The notes under the pieces are model-generated. The model had not been told where the DNA came from, ran no database searches, and saw nothing but the letters and a program-made list of their open reading frames with translations. A DNA stretch of 64,000 nucleotides from Bacteroidota bacterium (GTDB taxonomy: Bacteria > Bacteroidota > Bacteroidia > 2-12-FULL-35-15), in the NCBI GenBank assembly GCA_025963715.1, contig JAOQAG010000007.1, positions 62,001 through 126,000 of the forward strand, read 5' to 3'. Made by a program: the position numbers and the translations under genes. Below, piece after piece: positions 43,170 through 51,143 of this stretch. Numbering within the stretch: the stretch's first letter is position 1; the number at the start of each line of letters is the position of its first letter.

Positions 43170-43805
43170 CTATTCTTTCTTCTTGAACAAATCAAACTTT
43201 CCTGCAATACCGATCTCAAAATAAACACCACCCATTTTCCAGGTCGCACCATCGGCTTCGGTGTAAACCTTACCGTTCGAAACCGCTTCGATATGACCTA
43301 AAACATGTTTGTTATATCCAAGCGTGGCTGTCATCCCAATGTATTTCCCAAAATAAATATGCGGTGATACATGCACATTGATCAGTGTTCCTTTGCCTTT
43401 AAAATAATCCGTGGTGTTTACCGGTGCATACAATGTTGTTCCGCCAATGGCTACACCGATTGGCAGATCAAATTTGTCTTTTTTGTTTGCAAGGTGAAAA
43501 TTCACGTTCAGGCCGATATCATTTCCTCTTGCTTTGCCACCGCTGCTTTTACCGTAAGTTCCCCTGCGATAATGCACGCCTACACCTAAAAATTTCAAAA
43601 TGCCAAACTCTGCATTGATCTCCGGAAGTGTTCCTATAAATGCAATCCCGCTTACATCATCGCCATTTACGGGCGAGTGCGCTTTGATCCCGTAGGTCCC
43701 AAAACCGGCATTAACATCCGCTGCGATGGTCCCGAATTTAAATGATTGTGCATGTGCGCTCATCGCAGTAATGCAGATGACAATAAGTGTTAAAATTTTT
43801 CTCAT
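43170..43805 (-). CDS. Exported beta-barrel-like hypothetical protein
   Basis: I do not recognise a family. The 211-residue product has a signal peptide (ILTLIVICITAMSAHAQ) and alternating strand pattern with Gly/aromatic residues (AADVNAGFGTYGIKAHS; GVGVHYRRGTYGK; TLGYNKHVLGHIEAVS), ending VYFEIGIAGKFDLFKKKE. It resembles small outer-membrane barrels such as the one at 30547. It stands alone on the minus strand. Its upstream region (43806-44082) contains an inverted CACAGATTCACAGAT pair before radA. Confidence 0.65.
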   Translation of the reverse strand: MRKILTLIVICITAMSAHAQSFKFGTIAADVNAGFGTYGIKAHSPVNGDDVSGIAFIGTLPEINAEFGILKFLGVGVHYRRGTYGKSSGGKARGNDIGLNVNFHLANKKDKFDLPIGVAIGGTTLYAPVNTTDYFKGKGTLINVHVSPHIYFGKYIGMTATLGYNKHVLGHIEAVSNGKVYTEADGATWKMGGVYFEIGIAGKFDLFKKKE

Positions 43806-43966
43806 ATGTTGGTTTGATTAATTTTGATTAACGATGCAAAGATGAACCAACAGTAATTCCTGTGAAAACCGAAAAATTCAAAATCTTACTGTTTTTGTTT
43901 ATGAACAAATGCAAATCAAGACATTGAAATTTTTAATTTCGTAGAAAGATTCATGAAGGATCGGAG

Positions 43967-44070
43967 CCACAGATTCACAGATTTAAAAAGGGAAAAAATG
44001 ACTACAGGATTTTAACTGCATTAATTTTCGGTATAAGAAATCAAAAAATAATCTGTGAATCTGTGGCAAA
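43967..44070. repeat. Inverted CACAGATTCACAGAT arms before radA
   Basis: GCCACAGATTCACAGATTT (about 43967) faces AATCTGTGAATCTGTGGC (about 44049-44066). Same family as 9895-9983. Confidence 0.65.
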
Positions 44071-44082
44071 AAAACATAGATA

Positions 44083-45456
44083 ATGGCTAAAACAAAAACA
44101 TCCTTCTTTTGTCAGAATTGCGGCACACAATCCGCAAAATGGATCGGGCGTTGCCCTTCCTGTGGCGAATGGAATACATACGTAGAAGAAGTAGTATCAA
44201 AAGGCAATGATGCAAAAACGCCGGGCATTGCAAGTACCAGCCAGCAGCGCGCTTCCAAGCCGCAGCTGGTTACCGATATTAATTTAGCAGAACACAACCG
44301 CATTGCCATTTACGATCAGGAATTATCGCGTGTATTGGGCGGCGGACTTGTTCCGGGCTCACTTACTTTATTTGGCGGCGAACCGGGAATCGGAAAATCC
44401 ACGCTGATGCTGCAGATTGCTGTGAACATGAAAGGTCTGAAAGTACTGTATGTTTCAGGTGAGGAAAGCGAGCAGCAGATCCGCATGCGTGCAGAGCGCA
44501 TTGGGATGGAAAATCCGAATTGTTATATTTTAACTGAAACATCCACACAAAATATTTTCAAGCAGATCGAAATGCTGGAACCCAATTTTGTGATCATCGA
44601 TTCCATTCAAACATTGCATTCGGCACACATCGAATCATCGCCCGGAAGCGTTTCGCAGATCCGCGAATGCACTGCTGAATTACTTCGTTTTGCAAAGGAA
44701 AGCGGCACACCGGTATTTCTGATCGGCCACATTACCAAGGATGGCAGCCTTGCCGGACCAAAAGTACTGGAGCACATGGTGGATACCGTATTGCAATTCG
44801 AAGGTGACCGCAATCATGTGTACCGTTTGTTGCGCACAGCAAAAAACCGTTTCGGCTCCACCAACGAATTAGGAATTTATGAAATGCTTGGCAGCGGCTT
44901 GCGCGAAGTAAGCAATCCCTCTGAAATATTGATCACCAACCGCGAAGAACTGGTAAGCGGCGTTGCCATTGCCGCAACCATGGAAGGCATGCGGCCGATG
45001 CTGATTGAAACACAGGCATTGGTAAGCAGCGCCGCGTACGGTACGCCGCAACGTTCATCTACCGGTTTTGATCTGCGCAGATTAGCAATGTTACTGGCCG
45101 TATTGGAAAAACGCTGTGGGTTCCGCCTTGGAGTAAAAGATGTATTCCTCAACATTGCCGGTGGTATTAAAGTGGAAGATCCGGGGATTGACCTGGCATT
45201 GGTATGTGCTGTGTTATCAAGTAACGAGGACATGCCTATTTCTCCGAAAACCTGTTTTGCCGGCGAAGTTGGCTTGAGCGGTGAGATCCGCCCGGTAAAC
45301 CGCATTGATCAACGCATTTCAGAAGCAGAAAAATTAGGCTTTGAACATATTTTTATTTCCAAATACAACAAAAAAGGATTGGATCTTAATAGTTATAAAA
45401 TCAAGATCACGATGGTGGGGAAAATTGAGGAAGTGTTTGGGCTTTTGTTTGGGTAG
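44083..45456 (+). CDS. radA: DNA repair protein RadA (Sms)
   Basis: A 457-residue RecA-like helicase that acts in recombination branch migration. The N-terminal zinc finger has Cys10, Cys13, Cys24 and Cys27 (FCQNCG ... GRCPSCG). Walker A is GEPGIGKST (99-107), Walker B ends FVIIDSIQT, and the RadA-specific TAKNRFGSTNE motif is present. The C-terminal Lon-protease-like domain (about 290-457) includes CGFRLGVKDVFLNIAGGIKV and lacks a protease site, as in all RadA. Length is normal. The start is preceded by the dispersed AATCTGTGAATCTGTGGC repeat. Confidence 0.96.
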   Translation: MAKTKTSFFCQNCGTQSAKWIGRCPSCGEWNTYVEEVVSKGNDAKTPGIASTSQQRASKPQLVTDINLAEHNRIAIYDQELSRVLGGGLVPGSLTLFGGEPGIGKSTLMLQIAVNMKGLKVLYVSGEESEQQIRMRAERIGMENPNCYILTETSTQNIFKQIEMLEPNFVIIDSIQTLHSAHIESSPGSVSQIRECTAELLRFAKESGTPVFLIGHITKDGSLAGPKVLEHMVDTVLQFEGDRNHVYRLLRTAKNRFGSTNELGIYEMLGSGLREVSNPSEILITNREELVSGVAIAATMEGMRPMLIETQALVSSAAYGTPQRSSTGFDLRRLAMLLAVLEKRCGFRLGVKDVFLNIAGGIKVEDPGIDLALVCAVLSSNEDMPISPKTCFAGEVGLSGEIRPVNRIDQRISEAEKLGFEHIFISKYNKKGLDLNSYKIKITMVGKIEEVFGLLFG

Positions 45457-45526
45457 GAGTTCAAAGTTTAAAGTTTGCTGCGCGCAGATGCTGTGTTTAA
45501 TTCGGAGTGGCCTCTTCTTCTTTATC

Positions 45527-45555
45527 GTCATCCCGGGCGCCGACCCGGGATCTGT
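45527..45555. repeat. TCATCCCG palindromic repeat, copy 4
   Basis: GTCATCCCGGG-CGCCGA-CCCGGGATCTGT, a variant of the element at 40603. Confidence 0.7.
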
Positions 45556-45611
45556 CAATTAAAAGCCAGTTCGAAATTTGCTACGTACTAATCAAATAAC
45601 ACGCTTTTTTT

Positions 45612-45706
45612 CCACCACATAAGGCACAAAGAAACACATAAGTTCTGCGTGTTAAATACTATATTTTACGCCTCGCCTTATGTTTTCTTTTGTGTCTTAT
45701 GTGGTG
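45612..45706. repeat. Inverted CCACCACATAAGG arms
   Basis: The left arm (45612-45642) contains CACCACATAAGGCACAAAG and the right arm (45677-45706) its reverse complement with about four differences. Half elements exist at 10013 and 18745. Confidence 0.75.
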
Positions 45707-45767
45707 AAATTTTTTTGCAATTGCGAGCAAAGCGAAGCAATTTCCAAAAGTGTAACTACGCTTCTCC

Positions 45768-45795
45768 AAAATTAAATGTATATACATTTAATTTT
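45768..45795. promoter_or_regulatory. 28-bp perfect palindrome, operator candidate
   Basis: Each 14-bp half is AAAATTAAATGTAT and its exact reverse complement; the core is ATGTATATACAT. It sits 3 bp before the -7 box TATATTTG of the UbiA-PKS cluster, covering the -33 region, so a bound dimer would control initiation. Winged-helix dimers such as MarR types bind similar AT-rich palindromes; no regulator gene is adjacent. Confidence 0.7.
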
Positions 45796-45798
45796 CTA

Positions 45799-45806
45799 TA
45801 TATTTG
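45799..45806 (+). promoter_or_regulatory. -7 box abutting the UbiA start
   Basis: TATATTTG matches TAnnTTTG, 5 bp before the ATG at 45812; the transcript would be almost leaderless. Confidence 0.55.
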
Positions 45807-45811
45807 TGAGT

Positions 45812-46717
45812 ATGCCAAATCTGAACATCATATCCTTGTTTGATAAGAACACCGTAAAGCATTTGCGCTTGCCGTTTTCCTACCATTTAATGCCCGTGTT
45901 TTTATTTGCATGGAGCCAGGCTGTGAATGTAAATATGCAGCATACGCTCATCGCATTCCTGATCCTGCATTTGCTCATTTACCCATCCAGCAATGGTTAC
46001 AACAGTTACCAGGATAAGGATGAAACCAGCATCGGCGGCTTGAAAAACCCACCGAAAGTTTCCGAAAATTTATTTTACGCCACGTTATTGCTCGATTTTA
46101 TAGGCGTATTGCTGGCATTGTTTGTTTCCGTTTATTTTTCCGTTTTCGTTTTGTTGTATGTATTGATCTCGCGTGCATACAGTTACCGTAACCTGCGGTT
46201 GAAAAAATATGCACTCATTGGGTTTTTAACCGTGTTCCTTTTCCAGGGCGCATTTACGTATTTAATGGTTTCTTCCGCGCTCAGCGATTTTAATCCCCGA
46301 AACTTTTTTACTCCCGGCAACGTAATTTGTATGAGTGTGGCAAGTTTGTTCATCGGCAGCGTTTACCCGCTTACGCAGATCTATCAGCATGCGGCAGATA
46401 AAAAGGACGGTGTAACCACCATCAGCTACAAGCTGGGGTATGTTGGCACGTTTATTTTCTCGGCTCTTATGTTCACGCTCGCTACCGTACTGCTTTTATA
46501 TTATTTTGACATGAAGCACCAGCGGATGTCGTTGGTCTTGTTCTTTACCATGATGCTGCCGGTAGTGATCCGATTGTTCATGTGGTTTTCAAAAGTGCGG
46601 GAGAACAGCAGCAATGCTAATTTTGAAAATACCATGAGCATGAATTTACTCGCATCCACCTGCATGAATGCTTATTTTGCAATTTTAATTTTAAATAATT
46701 CCTACTGTTGGTTTTAG
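45812..46717 (+). CDS. UbiA-family prenyltransferase-like membrane protein
   Basis: A 301-residue membrane protein with about eight helices. The first Asp-rich motif is NGYNSYQDKDE (about residues 71-81) and the second YQHAADKKDG, matching the N-x-x-x-D-x-x-x-D style sites of the UbiA superfamily that bind Mg-prenyl diphosphate. UbiA enzymes attach prenyl chains to aromatic rings. It opens the cluster with a type III PKS, which makes phenolic or pyrone rings, so prenylation of the PKS product is an attractive guess. The start at 45812 follows the palindrome and -7 box; the longer frame from 45776 would run through them. Confidence 0.8.
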   Translation: MPNLNIISLFDKNTVKHLRLPFSYHLMPVFLFAWSQAVNVNMQHTLIAFLILHLLIYPSSNGYNSYQDKDETSIGGLKNPPKVSENLFYATLLLDFIGVLLALFVSVYFSVFVLLYVLISRAYSYRNLRLKKYALIGFLTVFLFQGAFTYLMVSSALSDFNPRNFFTPGNVICMSVASLFIGSVYPLTQIYQHAADKKDGVTTISYKLGYVGTFIFSALMFTLATVLLLYYFDMKHQRMSLVLFFTMMLPVVIRLFMWFSKVRENSSNANFENTMSMNLLASTCMNAYFAILILNNSYCWF

Positions 46718-46741
46718 TGATGCTGATACAATAAAAAATGA

Positions 46742-47827
46742 ATGAGTAAGATAATTTCGATAGGAACAGCAGTACCAATCCATCGCAGCAAGCAAACCGC
46801 GATCCTGGAGTTTATGCATGCCGCGTATAACAACGATGTGGCATCGCGTAAATTAAATGCGCTGTTTCATCACAGCGGAATAGAAGCACGTTATTCCGTG
46901 ATCCCCGATTTTGATAAGAACCGCCACGAACATATTTTTTTTAATGGAACACCCAGCACAGCCAACGTGGCCAATCGCCTGGATGTATTTAAAGAACGCG
47001 CCATTCCGTTGACAACACAAGCGATCCACGCTGCCTGCGAAAAAATAAATACCACGTTAGCAGAACTGGATGTAACACATTTGATTACCGTTACCTGCAC
47101 CGGTTTATCCGCACCGGGAATTGATGCAGAGCTGATCGAACAGCTGCATTTACGTAACGATATTTACCGCACTTCCGTTAATTTTTTAGGTTGTAACGCA
47201 GCCTTTCATGCGTTGAAAATTGCCGACATGATCTGCAAAACAGATCCGGATGCACGTGTGTTGATCGTATCTGTAGAGCTTTGTACATTGCATTTTCAAC
47301 CAAAAAACAATCACGATAATTTATTATCCAATACCATTTTTGGAGATGGTGCAGCAGCCGTGATCGTAACACCGGAGAGCTCCAAACAACGTGGAATTAT
47401 TATGAACGGTTTTTATTCCATCTTATTAAATAAAGGAAAAAACCTGATGGGCTGGGACATTACACCTGTTAATTTTGAAATGATCCTGGATGCGAAGATC
47501 CCTGAATTTATTGGCGAAGCGGTAGATGCAATTGTTGTGAACGCATTATCAAAATACAAAACAAATCTTTCCAGCATTAACAACTGGGCCATTCATCCGG
47601 GTGGAAAAAAAATAGTGGACACCATCAAAAAGCAGCTGGGATTAAGTGATGCCGACACTGCCGCTTCCTACAAAATTTTGAATGAATACGGGAATATGTC
47701 GTCGCCCACCATTTTATTTGTATTGAATGAATTGATGGAGCAGCAATACACAACCGGCGAAACCATTTTCTCCATTGGTTTTGGACCGGGATTAAGCATC
47801 GAAACAGCATTGTTCAGCTATGAATAA
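46742..47827 (+). CDS. Type III polyketide synthase
   Basis: A 361-residue chalcone/stilbene-synthase-like enzyme. The catalytic triad is Cys151 in NFLGCNAAFHAL, His285 in NWAIHPGGKK and Asn318 in NEYGNMSSPT; the C-terminal GFGPG loop is SIGFGPGLSIE. Such enzymes condense a fatty acyl-CoA starter with malonyl-CoA to alkylresorcinols or alkylpyrones. The gene starts 24 nt after the UbiA stop and precedes a methyltransferase and flavin oxidase, similar in content to the Streptomyces srsABC resorcinol set. Product class is inferred. Confidence 0.92.
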   Translation: MSKIISIGTAVPIHRSKQTAILEFMHAAYNNDVASRKLNALFHHSGIEARYSVIPDFDKNRHEHIFFNGTPSTANVANRLDVFKERAIPLTTQAIHAACEKINTTLAELDVTHLITVTCTGLSAPGIDAELIEQLHLRNDIYRTSVNFLGCNAAFHALKIADMICKTDPDARVLIVSVELCTLHFQPKNNHDNLLSNTIFGDGAAAVIVTPESSKQRGIIMNGFYSILLNKGKNLMGWDITPVNFEMILDAKIPEFIGEAVDAIVVNALSKYKTNLSSINNWAIHPGGKKIVDTIKKQLGLSDADTAASYKILNEYGNMSSPTILFVLNELMEQQYTTGETIFSIGFGPGLSIETALFSYE

Positions 47828-47849
47828 CAATCCTGTAATTTAAACCGAA

Positions 47850-48578
47850 ATGTCCGCTAAATTTTCACACCGCTCCTACGAAGCCGAATTACTGGATGCT
47901 CCCGACATTCCAAAGGAATTATTATTTCAAAACCTCCGTGAATTAGATCTTGTAAATAAAACACTCGGCGGCCACGCGATCACATTAGCAGGAATAAAAA
48001 AATTACTGACCGATAAAACAAAAACATACACCATCATTGATATTGGCTGTGGCGGCGGCGATGCGATGAAACACATGGCGAGATGGGCGCGGAAAAATGC
48101 ATACAAAATAAAACTCATCGGTGTGGACATGAACGCCGATTGCATTGCATTTATGAAAAATGCCTGCAGCGAATTTCCGGAGATAGATGGCGTAGTGATG
48201 GATTATCGCGATTATTTAAAACAAAATACTTCCGTAGACATTGTTCATTGCTCCTTGTTTTGCCATCATTTAAAAGACAATGAGCTGTTGGAATTATTCG
48301 GTTACATGAGCCAATATGCCCGCGTTGGCTTTATCATCAATGATTTGCAGCGGCATTGGTTTGCATATTACAGCATTAAATTTCTGACGCGTTTATTGAA
48401 CGGCTCCACATTGGTAAAAAATGATGCGCCGCTTTCCGTATTGCGCGGATTTAAAAAAACGGAATTATTGCAATTAATGAAAACAGCAAACGTAAAGAAT
48501 GCAAGCGTTACCTGGCGTTGGGCATTCCGTTATCTAATAGTAGCTCAACACAGAGTAACAGAGAAGAAAGGAGAGTAG
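47850..48578 (+). CDS. Class I SAM-dependent methyltransferase
   Basis: A 242-residue methyltransferase. Motif I is TIIDIGCGGGDAMKHMARWA (about residues 63-82), the acidic strand-2 end is LIGVDMNADC, and motif IV-like VDIVHCSLFCHHLKDNE follows. In the PKS cluster it probably O- or C-methylates the aromatic product, as SrsB does. The last ten residues (QHRVTEKKGE) and the stop codon are encoded by the first copy of a 94-bp intergenic repeat, so the natural C-terminus may have been replaced. Spacing to the PKS is 22 nt. Confidence 0.88.
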   Translation: MSAKFSHRSYEAELLDAPDIPKELLFQNLRELDLVNKTLGGHAITLAGIKKLLTDKTKTYTIIDIGCGGGDAMKHMARWARKNAYKIKLIGVDMNADCIAFMKNACSEFPEIDGVVMDYRDYLKQNTSVDIVHCSLFCHHLKDNELLELFGYMSQYARVGFIINDLQRHWFAYYSIKFLTRLLNGSTLVKNDAPLSVLRGFKKTELLQLMKTANVKNASVTWRWAFRYLIVAQHRVTEKKGE

Positions 48579-48733
48579 CACGGAGAAAAGAAAAAACCTC
48601 TGTGAGCCTCTGTAATCTCAGTGACCTTTGTGTTAAAATCAACACAGGGTAATAGAGAAGAAAGGAGAGTGGCACGGAGAAAAGAAAAAACCTCTGTGAG
48701 CCTCTGAAACCTCCGTGCCCTCTGTGTTAAAAA
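48546..48733. repeat. Tandem repeat of two 94-bp units, CTCTGTG family
   Basis: Units at 48546-48639 and 48640-48733 share AACACAG-GTAA-AGAGAAG, GGAGAGT-GCACGGAGAAAAG and CCTCTGTGAGCCTCTG, ending TGTGTTAAAA. Each unit begins AACACAG and ends with its near reverse complement, so each is itself an inverted-arm element. Unit 1 begins inside the methyltransferase gene; unit 2 ends 2 bp before the next ATG. Confidence 0.85.
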
Positions 48734-48735
48734 GT

Positions 48736-49863
48736 ATGGAGAAATATCAGATAGCAATCATCGGCGGCGGTTTGGCCGGATTAACATTGGCGATCCAAAT
48801 GGCCGATGCAGGTTATTCCTGTGTGCTGTTCGAAAAAAATAATTACCCTTTTCATAAAGTTTGCGGCGAATACATTTCCATGGAATCCTGGAATTTTCTG
48901 GAACGTTGCGGATTAAATTTATCAGCAATGGATTTGCCGCGCATTAACCGTTTGCAGGTTTCATCACCATCAGGTAAGCTTTTAAAACACAAACTGGATT
49001 TAGGCGGATTTGGGATCAGCAGGCATTTGCTGGATTTTAAGCTGGCCGAAATTGCCCGCAACAAAGGTGTTCGTTTGTTTGAAGGCTGCAAAGTAAACGA
49101 TGTAAAATTTGAGAATGATCAATTCATAATTCAAACATCCGCCGGAAATTACACGGCAGAAATATGCGCCGGTGCCTGGGGCAAAAAAAGCAATCTCGAC
49201 CCGAAATTAGCACGCAAACATACGCAGCGCAAGCACGATGAAAAAAATTATGTTGGCATTAAATACCACATCCAGCTTGATTTTCCCGAGGATCTCATAG
49301 AGCTGCACAATTTTGAAAATGGCTATTGCGGCATTTCAAAAATAGAAAACAATAAATACTGTTTGTGTTATTTATCCGATTCGGAAAACCTTAAAAAATA
49401 CAATGGCGATATTAAAAAAATGGAAGCGGGAGTATTGATGAAAAATCCGTTTTTGAAGAATTATTTTACAAATGCTCAATTTTTATTCGGGCAGCCGGTT
49501 GTTATTTCCAATATTAAGATCGGCTATAAAGCCGCCGTTGAAAATCATGTGCTGATGCTGGGAGATGCTGCCGGAAACATTGCGCCGTTGAGCGGAAACG
49601 GAATGAGCATGGCCATGAGAAGCGCATTCGTGCTCAGTAATTTATTGAAAAATTATTTTAATACAAAAATGGATCGCACACAACTGGAGAATAAATACGA
49701 ACATTTTTGGAAATCTTCCTTTAAAAAGCGCATTGAGCTTTCGCGCTTTTTACAAAAATTATTGAAAAATAAGACAATGACCAACCTGGCAATCTCGGTA
49801 TTAAAAAACATTCCGTTTTTAAGAAATGCGGTCATAAGATCAACACATGGCAGACCGTTTTAA
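48736..49863 (+). CDS. FAD-dependent oxidoreductase of the geranylgeranyl reductase/monooxygenase class
   Basis: A 375-residue flavoprotein. The start at 48736 gives MEKYQIAIIGGGLAGLTLAI with the Rossmann G-G-G-L-A-G-L motif; the second FAD motif is LMLGDAAGNIAPLSGNGMSM (about residues 277-296). Members hydroxylate or reduce aromatic or prenyl substrates. In this cluster it may hydroxylate the polyketide ring, making a quinone as SrsC does, or reduce the prenyl chain. The 94-bp tandem repeat forms its entire upstream spacer. Role within the pathway is inferred. Confidence 0.87.
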   Translation: MEKYQIAIIGGGLAGLTLAIQMADAGYSCVLFEKNNYPFHKVCGEYISMESWNFLERCGLNLSAMDLPRINRLQVSSPSGKLLKHKLDLGGFGISRHLLDFKLAEIARNKGVRLFEGCKVNDVKFENDQFIIQTSAGNYTAEICAGAWGKKSNLDPKLARKHTQRKHDEKNYVGIKYHIQLDFPEDLIELHNFENGYCGISKIENNKYCLCYLSDSENLKKYNGDIKKMEAGVLMKNPFLKNYFTNAQFLFGQPVVISNIKIGYKAAVENHVLMLGDAAGNIAPLSGNGMSMAMRSAFVLSNLLKNYFNTKMDRTQLENKYEHFWKSSFKKRIELSRFLQKLLKNKTMTNLAISVLKNIPFLRNAVIRSTHGRPF

Positions 49864-49902
49864 ATAATAAGCATTATTTTATTTAATAATCATTAAAAGA
49901 AC

Positions 49903-49929
49903 TGTCATCCCGGGCTTGACCCGGGATCT
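49903..49929. repeat. TCATCCCG palindromic repeat, copy 5
   Basis: TGTCATCCCGGG-CTTGA-CCCGGGATCT. Confidence 0.75.
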
Positions 49930-50000
49930 TACAAAACGAAACAGGATCTTGTAAAAATGATCCATGTCGCCTCACAAATTATCAATCACTATAATTTTAA

Positions 50001-50008
50001 TATCTTTA
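50001..50008 (+). promoter_or_regulatory. Weak -7-like box before the SDR gene
   Basis: TATCTTTA (seven of eight matches to TAnnTTTG), 4 bp before the ATG at 50013. Confidence 0.3.
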
Positions 50009-50012
50009 CTCC

Positions 50013-50801
50013 ATGAACTTAGACCTATCAGGAAAAACAGCGCTTGTCTGCGGAAGCACACAAGGCATTGGAAAAGCATCTGCCGCCGAGCTTGCATCGC
50101 TTGGCGCAAATGTAATATTAGTGGCACGCAATGAAGATGCATTGAAAGAAGCACTAAAAGATCTCGATATTTCCAAAGGACAAAAACATGATTTTTTAGC
50201 GGTTGATTTTCAAACGCCTACCATCCTGAAAGAAAAAGTAGAAAATTTTATCGCCACTCACGGCGCCATTCACATCCTGGTAAACAATACCGGCGGGCCA
50301 CCCAGCGGCCTGATCCAGAATGCAAAAGTAGACGAATTTTTACAGGCATTCAACAATCATTTGGTGTGCAATCACATTTTAGTACAGGCATTGTTGCAGG
50401 GAATGAAGGATGAAAAATACGGTCGAATTGTTAACATTATCAGTACTTCTGTGAAAATCCCATTGAAAAATTTAGGCGTTTCCAATACCATTCGTGCAGC
50501 AGTTGCCAACTGGAGCAAAACGCTGGCAAATGAAGTGGCATCCTACGGAATTACTGTAAACAATGTGCTTCCGGGCGCAACGTTAACAGGCAGATTAACC
50601 GCCATCATCGAAAATAAATCTAAAAATACCGGTGAATCACTCAACGAAATTAAAAATGAAATGGAAAGCGAAATTCCATTGGGCCGTTTTGCCGAGCCTT
50701 CCGAAATTGCCAATGCAGTTGCGTTTTTAGCATCACCGGCAGCGTCGTATATTACAGGAATTAACGTTCCGGTAGATGGCGGAAGAACAGGGTGTTTGTA
50801 A
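50013..50801 (+). CDS. SDR-family oxidoreductase with atypical active site
   Basis: A 262-residue short-chain dehydrogenase/reductase. The NAD(P)-binding motif GSTQGIGKASA (residues 14-24) and NNTGGPPSG (the NNAG equivalent) are clear, as is Ser144 in RIVNIIS. The usual catalytic YxxxK is absent: the aligned segment is VSNTIRAAV, with Ser157 and Arg161 where Tyr and Lys belong. A recognised subset of SDRs has this S-N-x-x-R form and unknown or altered chemistry. It lies 150 bp after the PKS cluster with its own weak promoter, so membership of the pathway is uncertain. Confidence 0.85.
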   Translation: MNLDLSGKTALVCGSTQGIGKASAAELASLGANVILVARNEDALKEALKDLDISKGQKHDFLAVDFQTPTILKEKVENFIATHGAIHILVNNTGGPPSGLIQNAKVDEFLQAFNNHLVCNHILVQALLQGMKDEKYGRIVNIISTSVKIPLKNLGVSNTIRAAVANWSKTLANEVASYGITVNNVLPGATLTGRLTAIIENKSKNTGESLNEIKNEMESEIPLGRFAEPSEIANAVAFLASPAASYITGINVPVDGGRTGCL

Positions 50802-50826
50802 AAATCATTTCAAGAATTATAAAAAC

Positions 50827-50864
50827 AAAAAGCAGGAATACAATGTTCCTGCTTTTCTTTTTTT
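50827..50864 (+). terminator. Terminator after the SDR gene
   Basis: AAAAGCAGGAA pairs with TTCCTGCTTTT, with a TCTTTTTTT tail. The stem core is the same as at 30371. Confidence 0.8.
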
Positions 50865-50918
50865 ATGAATGTCAATGATTACAATTAGTAAAAATAATAG
50901 GATACTCATTCTGTGGAC

Positions 50919-51084
50919 TCTTTCGGCCTGTTCAGTAATAGCGGGAATGAGCGACCGCAAATTAAAGCTGCGGAGTGATTAGGCGGATCCGCGAAATTAA
51001 CCGCGGTTTTCCTGTAGCGTTAGCGAAAGGAAAAATTACCTTACAGGCGGAAAAGGTTTTTGTTACTTTTTGCCTTCAAAAAGT
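50919..51084. repeat. Shared 150-200 bp intergenic element, copy A
   Basis: It contains CAGTAATAGCGGGAATGA, CCGCGGTT, AATTACCTTACAGG and a 3' end AAAAGGTTTTTGTTACTTTT followed by the hairpin ACTTTTTG-CCTT-CAAAAAGT. Copy B is at 55945-56148. It fills the gap before rnhA. Confidence 0.65.
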
Positions 51085-51143
51085 AAAAGTGCAGTGTGAA
51101 ATGCCGATTTAAAATATCTGTATTTTCGTACAAGGAAGTCTCA

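Larger units (their letters stand above)
45457..45811. other. Repeat- and operator-containing region before the type III PKS cluster
   Basis: It contains the CCCGGGCGCCGACCCGGG palindromic repeat (45527), the inverted pair at 45612-45706, a 28-bp perfect palindrome (45768-45795) and a -7 box (45799). No gene. Confidence 0.65.

Noticed and set aside
42896-43301. Overlapping open frames with cysteine- and tyrosine-rich products
   Set aside because: They are translations of a low-complexity repeat field and of the antisense of the barrel gene; no homology-like features.
45776-45811. Upstream start for the UbiA-like protein
   Set aside because: The region is a palindromic operator candidate and a -7 box; ATG 45812 is preferred.
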